A program made the translations under genes and the position numbers. Source: Clostridiales bacterium (lineage in GTDB: Bacteria; Bacillota; Clostridia; Oscillospirales; Oscillospiraceae). Taken from it: a stretch of DNA of 5,104 bases. The notes below the pieces were generated by a model. The model did not search any database. It saw only the letters and a list, made by a program, of their open reading frames with translations, and was not told where the DNA came from. Every line of letters begins with the position of its first letter. The stretch's first letter is position 1. The stretch spans positions 1-5,104 of the forward strand of contig JAAYCC010000172.1 of the NCBI GenBank assembly GCA_012729875.1, read 5' to 3'. Positions 1 through 4,865 of this stretch are shown here, in pieces.

Positions 1-144
1 CTGGACCATATTGTCAAAGCGCCGCGAACCGCTGAAGTCCTTTGTAAACAGATGTCCTTCCATAAGTCTGTTGTTATAGGAGTCTATACATATAAGCAGA
101 TCGTTATCCCGCATAGATGTTGAACAGTCGAATATTCCCGGCAT
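1..144 (-). CDS. Unrecognised protein, N-terminal 48 codons (cut by left edge)
   Basis: An open reading frame on the minus strand starts at ATG (144..142) and stays open for exactly 48 codons to the window edge, so the C-terminus is missing. The start is supported by an AGGTG ribosome site ending 6 bases upstream and by an extended -10 promoter about 36 bases upstream. The visible protein begins MPGIFDCSTSMRDNDLLICI and continues with a charged, soluble-looking stretch containing DSYNNRLMEGHLF; there is no signal peptide or membrane segment. I do not recognise a family from this fragment and assign no function. It is transcribed divergently from the GntR-type regulator next door, an arrangement in which the regulator sometimes controls the neighbour; that link is inference only. 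It is more likely a real gene than chance because start, ribosome site and promoter line up. Confidence 0.6.
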   Translation of the reverse strand, partial: MPGIFDCSTSMRDNDLLICIDSYNNRLMEGHLFTKDFSGSRRFDNMVQ

Positions 145-179
145 ATTATACACCTGCTTTCATGATTACTTACCGGTAC

Positions 180-188
180 ATTATAACA
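180..188 (-). promoter_or_regulatory. Extended -10 promoter of the left-edge gene
   Basis: Read on the minus strand, 188..180 is TGTTATAAT, a perfect extended -10 element (TGnTATAAT). The bases about 17 upstream (ACCTTG) are a poor -35, as is common for extended -10 promoters. Transcription would start near 173, giving a leader of about 30 bases before the ATG at 144. Confidence 0.55.
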
Positions 189-287
189 TTCAAAAATTAC
201 GCCAAGGTTACATAATATATTCCTGTACAAAAAATTTGAACGCTTGCTCCGTATGATGCTGCTCTGTCAAGGACTCATCTGTACACA

Positions 288-315
288 ATTCTATCCAAAA
301 AACTGACACAGTCAA
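288..315 (-). promoter_or_regulatory. Possible second, upstream promoter of the left-edge gene
   Basis: On the minus strand TTGACT (315..310) and TAGAAT (293..288) are separated by 16 bases, a fair sigma-A-type match. It would give a leader of roughly 135 bases for the gene starting at 144. Chance matches of this quality occur in AT-rich intergenic DNA, so this is only a candidate. Confidence 0.3.
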
Positions 316-340
316 TTTAAACAGCTCCCCGGAAAAAATG

Positions 341-369
341 TTTTTTCTTGCTTTTTCCATAGCTATAAT
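341..369 (+). promoter_or_regulatory. Probable promoter of the GntR-type regulator
   Basis: TATAAT at 364-369 matches the -10 consensus exactly. The -35 position is a T6 tract (341-346), a weak match. The tract is half of a short palindrome, A6-TG-T6 (333-346), which may bend the DNA. Transcription would start near 376, immediately before the TGGTA/TACCA dyad and about 58 bases before the start codon at 434. Confidence 0.45.
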
Positions 370-380
370 ATATCATAGGT

Positions 381-408
381 CTGGTATTGTGGTATGTGGC
401 ATTACCAG
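381..408. promoter_or_regulatory. Candidate autoregulatory operator (TGGTA/TACCA dyad)
   Basis: CTGGTATTG (381-389) and CATTACCAG (400-408) form an inverted repeat with 9-base arms, one mismatched pair and a 10-base spacer. A further TGGTAT copy lies at 390-395, 8 bases after the first one at 382-387, so the site holds three TGGTA-type half-sites. It sits just downstream of the predicted start of transcription and upstream of the regulator's ribosome site, where a bound repressor would block its own transcription. TGG...CCA dyads are typical of FadR-class operators. Binding itself is inferred. Confidence 0.45.
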
Positions 409-433
409 TTTAGTTCTATTGGAGTGATCAGCT

Positions 434-1138
434 ATGGAATTTACAAAACTTTCAGCTCCTACCCTCAAGGAGCTCTTTATTGAGCAGCTTGAAAATATGA
501 TTCTCTCAGGAAGAATACAGATAGGCGAAAAGCTGCCCAGCGAGCGTGAGCTTGCCGCTTCCATGCAGATCAGCCGCAGCGTAGTAAACGCGGGAATAGT
601 TGAAATGGCGGACAAGGGCTTTCTTGAGATAATACCCCGCAGCGGAACCTATGTTGCAGACTATCGAAAGAAGGGCAAGCTGGAGACGCTCATATCCATC
701 ATGAAATTTAACGGCGGAACCCTGCCCGATGCCGATATTCGCTCAATCCTGGAGATTCGCCGCGTATTGTCTCCCCTCGCAATAGAGTTGTGTGTCAAAC
801 GTATAACCGACCCCGAGGTAGAACAGCTCTTCAGGTGCGCAGCCGCTCTGCAAATTGCCCAGACTCCCGAGCGAGCAGCGCAGGTTGTCTTTGAGTTCGA
901 CCACCTGCTCTGCAACTTTTCCGGGAACACGCTGCTCCCCCTCATCTTTTACTCCTTCAAATCCCCTAACGCAACTCTTTTCGAACGCTTTTTCCGACTG
1001 TACGGCTACGACTCCATGTGTGAGCGCACCAACGCCGTCTGCGAGGCTATTCGCCTTCGGGACGCCGACGCAGCCGTTGCAGCTATGGTCAGATCAATTG
1101 ATGAGACCATTGAGGGCGCAACTAAACTCTACTATTGA
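434..1138 (+). CDS. GntR-family transcriptional regulator, FadR/FCD class
   Basis: This 234-residue protein has the usual length and two-domain build of FadR-class GntR regulators, which bind DNA as dimers and change affinity when a small metabolite binds. Residues about 9-77 form the winged helix-turn-helix: LPSERELAASMQISRS (34-49), then a wing with PRSGTYV (68-74). Residues about 103-228 fit the helical FCD effector domain, with LEIRRVLSP (106-114), a retained SGN (163-165) and an AIRLRDADAAVAAM helix (205-218). The ATG at 434 follows a GGAGTG ribosome site at 420-425. Two oddities are visible. The third DNA-contact Arg of the FadR recognition helix is Asn52, and the residues aligned with the FCD metal ligands are Val152, Asp156, Thr199 and Ser221 instead of Asp and three His. 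The ligand and regulon cannot be read from the sequence. The promoter-proximal dyad suggests autoregulation, and the divergent gene at 1-144 is a possible target. Confidence 0.88.
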   Translation: MEFTKLSAPTLKELFIEQLENMILSGRIQIGEKLPSERELAASMQISRSVVNAGIVEMADKGFLEIIPRSGTYVADYRKKGKLETLISIMKFNGGTLPDADIRSILEIRRVLSPLAIELCVKRITDPEVEQLFRCAAALQIAQTPERAAQVVFEFDHLLCNFSGNTLLPLIFYSFKSPNATLFERFFRLYGYDSMCERTNAVCEAIRLRDADAAVAAMVRSIDETIEGATKLYY

Positions 1139-1140
1139 AA

Positions 1141-1177
1141 ACGGACGTCTGCGGTCAAGACCGCGGACGTTTTTTTG
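1141..1177 (+). terminator. Rho-independent terminator of the GntR-type regulator
   Basis: ACGTCTGCGGTC (1145-1156) pairs with GACCGCGGACGT (1159-1170) to give a 12-pair GC-rich stem with one G-U pair and a very tight loop. A run of seven T follows (1170-1176) and an A tract precedes it. It begins just after the regulator's TGA stop at 1136-1138 and should insulate hppA from upstream transcription. Confidence 0.9.
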
Positions 1178-1204
1178 TATATATCTGCGTAAAATTGTAT
1201 ATAT
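1175..1204. repeat. Pair of TTGTATATAT direct repeats
   Basis: TTGTATATAT occurs at 1175-1184 and again at 1195-1204, exactly 20 bases apart, or about two helical turns. The pair lies between the upstream terminator and the hppA promoter. It may be a protein-binding site or simply AT-rich sequence. Confidence 0.35.
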
Positions 1205-1214
1205 TGGTGAGAAA

Positions 1215-1240
1215 TGTACAATATGTATGCATTATGTGCA
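1215..1240. promoter_or_regulatory. Imperfect 26-base dyad upstream of the hppA promoter
   Basis: The stretch beginning TGTACA and ending TGTGCA is centred on ATGTATGCAT. Comparing it with its reverse complement, 18 of 26 positions match, and the rest are transitions or A/T swaps. It sits about 40 bases upstream of the predicted -35 of hppA, where an activator or repressor could bind. The function is unproven. Confidence 0.3.
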
Positions 1241-1282
1241 AGTTAACATTAGATTTTCTACGCTAATTATTGAAACATATAT

Positions 1283-1311
1283 TTGAATTTTTTGTGAACT
1301 TGGTATATTAT
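1283..1311 (+). promoter_or_regulatory. Promoter of hppA
   Basis: TTGAAT (1283-1288) and TATTAT (1306-1311) are separated by the optimal 17 bases. TGGTATATT at 1301-1309 is an alternative, extended -10 reading of the same region. Transcription would start near 1318, leaving a leader of about 60 bases. This position also shows that translation cannot start at the in-frame ATG at 1270, which lies upstream of the promoter. Confidence 0.6.
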
Positions 1312-1364
1312 AGCTTATTGCTGGGTAGAGGCATGTCCGCCTATGCCCGTGTGGAATTATTTTT

Positions 1365-1372
1365 GAGGAGTG
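1365..1372 (+). promoter_or_regulatory. Ribosome site that fixes the hppA start
   Basis: GAGGAGTG lies 8 bases before the ATG at 1381 and is the only good Shine-Dalgarno match near the 5' end of this long frame. It selects the ATG at 1381 over in-frame ATG codons at 1270 and 1333. Confidence 0.8.
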
Positions 1373-1380
1373 AATCAATC

Positions 1381-3477
1381 ATGGACAGTTATTTCTGGAT
1401 TGGTTTCGTAGGTTTTGCCCTTGCAATCATTTTTGCTGCCGTTCAAGCAAAAAAGGTTATGGGCTACTCCGAAGGAACCGATAAGATGCAGAAGATCGCG
1501 GCATCCATTCGCGAGGGTGCCGATGCGTATCTGAAGCAGCAGTACACAACGGTAGCTAAGGTGTTTGCCGTTGTCTTCGTCGTCTTACTGGTTATGGCAT
1601 ATGCGACAGATGGCGAAATGCTCTCCAAGTACACACCATACGCATTTCTGACCGGTGGCATCTGGTCTATGCTGGCAGGGCTTATCGGCATGAGAATCGC
1701 AACCAGATCCAACGCACGTACCGCTCAGGCGGCTTCCGAGAGCCTGAATAAGGGTCTGCGTGTCGCATTCTCCTCCGGCTCTGTTATGGGCTTCACCGTA
1801 GTAGGTCTCGGAATGCTCGATATCTCCATCTGGTTCTGCCTGCTCTACTTCGTTTTTGATGTCAAAGATGCAGAAACCCTCGGTAACATCATGGTTATGA
1901 ACGGAATGGGCGCATCCTTCATGGCTCTGTTTGCCCGTGTCGGAGGCGGCATCTACACCAAGGCTGCCGACGTCGGCGCCGACCTTGTCGGTAAGGTCGA
2001 GGCCGGTATTCCCGAAGACGACCCCCGCAACCCCGCTACCATCGCAGATAACGTCGGCGACAACGTAGGCGACGTAGCAGGTATGGGCGCAGACCTCTAT
2101 GAGAGCTATATAGGCTCGGTTCTGGCCACCTTCGCTCTGGGCGCAGCCGCCGGATACGGCTTCAACGGCATGCTGCTTCCCATGGCTCTTGCAGTCTGCG
2201 GTATAATCTGCTCAATAATAGGTTCCTTCTTCGTCAGGACAAAGGAGGACGCAACTCAGAAATCTCTGCTCACCAGCCTTCGTACGGGCACCTATCTCGC
2301 AGCAGTCCTTTCCGCAGTTGCCGCCGCCCCCCTCTCCTACTACATTCTTGGAGTTGATAACAACTGCTGGGGCGTATATGCAGCTATTCTCAGCGGACTC
2401 ATCGGCGGATGTGCAATCGGCTATTTCACCGAGTATTTCACTTCCGACACCTACAAGCCCACTCAAAAGCTCGCTGACGCTTCCGAAACCGGCTCCGCCA
2501 CCATCATCATCGGCGGCCTGTCTCTCGGCATGAAATCAACACTTCCCTCCATTCTCATAGTTGCAGCTGCAGTTATGATCAGCTTTTTTGCTGCCGGCAA
2601 CGGAGACACGAATCGCGGTCTCTACGGCATCGGTATTGCCGCTGTCGGTATGCTCTCCACCCTCGGCATCACCCTCGCGACAGACGCTTACGGTCCTGTA
2701 GCCGATAACGCCGGCGGCATTGCAGAGATGTCCGGTCTGCCCGAGGAAGTCCGCGAGCGCACAGACGCCCTGGACAGCCTTGGCAACACCACCGCCGCGA
2801 CCGGCAAGGGCTTCGCTATCGGCTCCGCCTCTCTGACCGCTCTGGCTCTTATCGTCTCCTATGTGAACATCGCGAACGCAAAGCTCGGCACCGCTATGGA
2901 TCTCAGCATAACAAATCCCACCATTCTTGTCGGTCTGTTTATCGGCGCAATGCTGACCTTCGTGTTCTCCGCCTTTACAATGAGCGCTGTTCAGACCGCT
3001 GCTCAGCACATTGTTGTTGAGGTTCGCCGTCAGTTCCGCGAAATTAAGGGCATCATGACCGGTGAGACCGATCCCGACTATGCAAATTGCGTATCTCTGT
3101 GCACAAAGGGTGCTCTTCACGAAATGATTGCTCCCTCTCTCCTCGCAATCATTGTCCCCCTCGCAACCGGTTTGATCCTCGGCGCCGAAGGCGTCGTAGG
3201 ACTGCTTGGCGGCGTCTCCATAACAGGCTTTGCAATGGCAGTATTCATGTCCAACGCAGGCGGCGCATGGGACAACGCTAAGAAATATATTGAGTCCGGC
3301 GAGCACGGCGGCAAAGGCTCCGATTGCCATAAGGCCGCTGTTGTCGGCGATACCGTCGGCGATCCCTTCAAGGATACCTCAGGCCCCTCCCTCAATATTC
3401 TCATTAAGCTGTGCTCCACCGTTTCCATCGTTTTCTGCGGTCTGGTCACAAGCTTCAATCTGATGGGACTTCTGTAA
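1381..3477 (+). CDS. hppA: Membrane-bound ion-pumping pyrophosphatase, K+-dependent, Na+ or Na+/H+ type
   Basis: This integral membrane enzyme hydrolyses cytoplasmic pyrophosphate and uses the energy to pump cations out of the cell. The 698 residues match the bacterial family length, with about 16 hydrophobic segments from residue 4 to 697. Catalytic signatures are present in order: DVGADLVGKVE (197-207), EDDPRNPATIADNVGDNVGD (212-231), TDAYGPVADNAGG (434-446), GGAWDNAKKY (627-636) and GDTVGDPFKDTSGPS (656-670). Ala472 in GNTTAATGKG (468-477) is the residue of K+-dependent enzymes; K+-independent ones carry Lys there. In membrane helix 6, Asp238 and Glu241 are three apart, as in the Na+ pump of Thermotoga maritima; plant K+-dependent H+ pumps have the Glu four residues later. 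Lys676 completes the ion gate. Thr91, Asp147 and Met171 match three of four residues recalled as the Na+,H+ co-pump signature; the fourth, Phe, is Trp95. Family and integrity are certain, but the ion transported is a prediction. The gene appears monocistronic, with its own promoter and terminator. Confidence 0.97.
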   Translation: MDSYFWIGFVGFALAIIFAAVQAKKVMGYSEGTDKMQKIAASIREGADAYLKQQYTTVAKVFAVVFVVLLVMAYATDGEMLSKYTPYAFLTGGIWSMLAGLIGMRIATRSNARTAQAASESLNKGLRVAFSSGSVMGFTVVGLGMLDISIWFCLLYFVFDVKDAETLGNIMVMNGMGASFMALFARVGGGIYTKAADVGADLVGKVEAGIPEDDPRNPATIADNVGDNVGDVAGMGADLYESYIGSVLATFALGAAAGYGFNGMLLPMALAVCGIICSIIGSFFVRTKEDATQKSLLTSLRTGTYLAAVLSAVAAAPLSYYILGVDNNCWGVYAAILSGLIGGCAIGYFTEYFTSDTYKPTQKLADASETGSATIIIGGLSLGMKSTLPSILIVAAAVMISFFAAGNGDTNRGLYGIGIAAVGMLSTLGITLATDAYGPVADNAGGIAEMSGLPEEVRERTDALDSLGNTTAATGKGFAIGSASLTALALIVSYVNIANAKLGTAMDLSITNPTILVGLFIGAMLTFVFSAFTMSAVQTAAQHIVVEVRRQFREIKGIMTGETDPDYANCVSLCTKGALHEMIAPSLLAIIVPLATGLILGAEGVVGLLGGVSITGFAMAVFMSNAGGAWDNAKKYIESGEHGGKGSDCHKAAVVGDTVGDPFKDTSGPSLNILIKLCSTVSIVFCGLVTSFNLMGLL

Positions 3478-3495
3478 AAACATAGTTTCATAACT

Positions 3496-3535
3496 AAAAA
3501 AATCCCCGTTCCACTCGTGAACGGGGATTTTCTAA
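3496..3535. terminator. Bidirectional terminator between convergent hppA and prfB
   Basis: AAAATCCCCGTTC (3499-3511) and GAACGGGGATTTT (3519-3531) form a perfect 13-pair stem with a 7-base loop. Seven A (3496-3502) lie on one side and TTTT (3528-3531) on the other, so each strand carries a U tail; the tail is longer for prfB. hppA stops at 3477 and prfB at 3546, so both transcripts run into this hairpin. Confidence 0.92.
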
Positions 3536-3545
3536 TTATCATTTT

Positions 3546-4652
3546 TTACTTACCGGAGTTCATGGCGAGATACGAATTGATAAAGCCGTCCAGATCGCCG
3601 TCCATGACGGCGTTTATGTTGCCGTTTTCAAATCCCGTACGGTGGTCCTTAGCCAAGGTATATGGCATAAAGACATAGGAACGGATCTGGCTGCCCCACT
3701 CTATCTTCATCTGGACTCCCTTAATGTCCTCAACTTTTTCCAGGTGTTCACGCTCCTTGATCTCAGCAAGTCTGGCCCTTAGCATCTGCATCGCGTATTC
3801 GCGGTTCTGATGCTGGCTGCGCTCAGTCTGGCAGGACACGACCACACCGGAGGGGATGTGTGTTATTCTAATAGCGCTCTCGGTCTTGTTTACGTGCTGT
3901 CCGCCGGCTCCGGAGGACCGGTAGGTATCTACCTTCAAATCTTCGGGACGTATCTCGATCTCCGCCTCGTCAGTTATTTGGGGCATGACCTCCACCGCTG
4001 CAAAGCTGGTGTGCCTGCGTCCCGACGCATCAAACGGAGATATGCGTACCAGCCTGTGGATGCCATTCTCGCTCTTGAGAAAACCGTAGGCGTTTTCGCC
4101 GTCTATCGAGATCGTCACGCTCTTGAGGCCCGCTTCTTCGCCGTCCAGATAGTCCAGCACCTTAACGCCAAAGCCATGGCGTTCCGCCCATCGGATGTAC
4201 ATGCGGTAGAGCATGGACGCCCAGTCCTGAGCCTCCGTACCTCCCGCTCCTGCGTGTATGGATAGGATCGCGCCGCAGGAGTCATACTCACCGGAGAGCA
4301 GGGTAGTAAGCCTCGCCTCCTCCAGTCTTGACTGGAACAGTTCAAAGCCGGAGACAAGCTCGTCCAATAAAGAGTCGTCGTTTTCCTCCAGTGCCATCTC
4401 ACAGATAGTGAGCAGGTCGTCGAACTCGCCTTTGAGCTTTTCATAGCCCTCAAGCTTGTGCCGGAGGTGTTTTGTCTGTTTAAGCACCCTCTGCGTGTTT
4501 TCAATGTCGTCCCAAAAGCCCTCTGCTTCGGTCTCCCTCTGCAGCTTCTCAAGCTCTCTTTTGGTATCCTCAAGTTTAAGCGCTTCTCCCAGGGTATCAA
4601 GCTGCGGACGCAAATTGTTGAGTTTGAATTTATAGTCTTCGAATTCTATCAT
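3546..4652 (-). CDS. prfB: Peptide chain release factor 2
   Basis: Release factor 2 reads UAA and UGA stop codons in the ribosomal A site and triggers release of the finished protein. The 368-residue product has the normal length and order: an N-terminal helical domain (about 1-115), then the core with AGAGGTEAQDWASMLYRMY (134-152), the stop-codon-reading tripeptide SPF (205-207) and the catalytic GGQ (250-252). SPF instead of PxT separates it from release factor 1. Residue 246, before GAGGQ, is Ser, unlike the slow Thr of E. coli K-12. The start is ATG 4652..4650, with GGGAGA about 7 bases upstream; an in-frame ATG at 4667 overlaps that ribosome site and has none of its own. Most bacteria encode this protein across a programmed +1 frameshift near codon 25. 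Here the frame is continuous (CTT AAA CTT GAG at 4580..4569), so that autoregulation is absent. It is transcribed divergently from prs and convergently with hppA. Confidence 0.97.
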   Translation of the reverse strand: MIEFEDYKFKLNNLRPQLDTLGEALKLEDTKRELEKLQRETEAEGFWDDIENTQRVLKQTKHLRHKLEGYEKLKGEFDDLLTICEMALEENDDSLLDELVSGFELFQSRLEEARLTTLLSGEYDSCGAILSIHAGAGGTEAQDWASMLYRMYIRWAERHGFGVKVLDYLDGEEAGLKSVTISIDGENAYGFLKSENGIHRLVRISPFDASGRRHTSFAAVEVMPQITDEAEIEIRPEDLKVDTYRSSGAGGQHVNKTESAIRITHIPSGVVVSCQTERSQHQNREYAMQMLRARLAEIKEREHLEKVEDIKGVQMKIEWGSQIRSYVFMPYTLAKDHRTGFENGNINAVMDGDLDGFINSYLAMNSGK

Positions 4653-4684
4653 ATAGATTTCTCCCATTGCTAAACATCTGAAAC

Positions 4685-4713
4685 AGTATATACAAAAAAT
4701 CGTTTCTTGTCAA
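4685..4713 (-). promoter_or_regulatory. Promoter of prfB
   Basis: On the minus strand the consensus -35 TTGACA (4713..4708) is followed after exactly 17 bases by TATACT (4690..4685), a 5/6 match to the -10 consensus. Transcription would start near 4678 and give a leader of about 26 bases that carries the GGGAGA ribosome site. This is the strongest promoter in the window. Confidence 0.8.
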
Positions 4714-4722
4714 AAATAAAGT

Positions 4723-4738
4723 GCCGATAATTGCCGAT
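4723..4738. repeat. Tandem GCCGAT repeat between the prfB and prs promoters
   Basis: GCCGAT occurs at 4723-4728 and 4733-4738, a 10-base period that puts both copies on one face of the helix. It lies just upstream of the prfB -35 and about 50 bases before the prs -10, where a shared regulator could act. With only two short copies, chance is possible. Confidence 0.3.
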
Positions 4739-4784
4739 TGGGCTTAAAATATTGCTTTGACTACTTTCATTTGATTTGGAAGTT

Positions 4785-4793
4785 TGTTATAAT
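4785..4793 (+). promoter_or_regulatory. Extended -10 promoter of prs
   Basis: TGTTATAAT at 4785-4793 is a perfect extended -10. There is no good -35 at the right distance: TTGACT at 4757-4762 is 25 bases upstream, too far. Transcription would start near 4800, leaving a leader of about 66 bases. The same nonamer serves the gene at the left edge. Confidence 0.65.
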
Positions 4794-4813
4794 AGTTTTG
4801 ATAAGTAATTCAG

Positions 4814-4838
4814 AGCCTCGACAGTGCCATTCGGGGCT
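4814..4838 (+). other. Hairpin in the prs leader
   Basis: AGCCTCGA (4814-4821) pairs with TCGGGGCT (4831-4838) in an 8-pair stem with one G-U pair and a 9-base loop. It lies wholly inside the predicted 5' leader and ends 27 bases before the start codon. No T run follows, so it is not a terminator; it may stabilise the message or be a regulatory structure. It matches no riboswitch class I can name. Confidence 0.35.
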
Positions 4839-4865
4839 AATATATACGAGAGAGGAAGATACAAT

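Noticed and set aside
146..163. A 5-codon frame (MKAGV) ending one base before the left-edge gene's ATG.
   Set aside because: It overlaps that gene's ribosome site and has no ribosome site of its own; likely chance.
1214..1246. A 10-codon frame (MYNMYALCAS) that could be a leader peptide for hppA.
   Set aside because: It lies upstream of the predicted hppA transcription start, has no clear ribosome site and no codon bias suggesting attenuation; the dyad there explains its sequence as well.
855..1286. A 143-codon frame overlapping the end of the GntR gene.
   Set aside because: Its translation is low-complexity Ser/Pro/Arg-rich, it runs through the regulator's terminator, and it has no ribosome site.
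1301..1309. TGGTAT at the hppA -10 as a GntR-type half-site, implying control of hppA by the regulator.
   Set aside because: Only one half-site without an inverted partner, and the bases are explained as part of the promoter.
1270..1380. In-frame 37-residue N-terminal extension of the pyrophosphatase from ATG 1270.
   Set aside because: It begins upstream of the predicted -35/-10, has no ribosome site and is not part of the family; ATG 1381 has GAGGAGTG and the normal N-terminus.
2536..3330. A 264-codon open frame antisense to hppA.
   Set aside because: It lies wholly inside a strongly conserved gene, is Cys/Gly-rich with no recognisable domain, and has no promoter or ribosome site; it is a by-product of hppA codon usage.
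4115..4600. A 161-codon frame on the minus strand in another phase inside prfB.
   Set aside because: prfB is intact and conserved in its own frame; the shifted frame is Arg/Ser/Cys-rich with no domain.
4653..4667. Five extra codons at the start of prfB from ATG 4667.
   Set aside because: This ATG has no Shine-Dalgarno, and the codons after it are the Shine-Dalgarno for ATG 4652, which gives the standard N-terminus.
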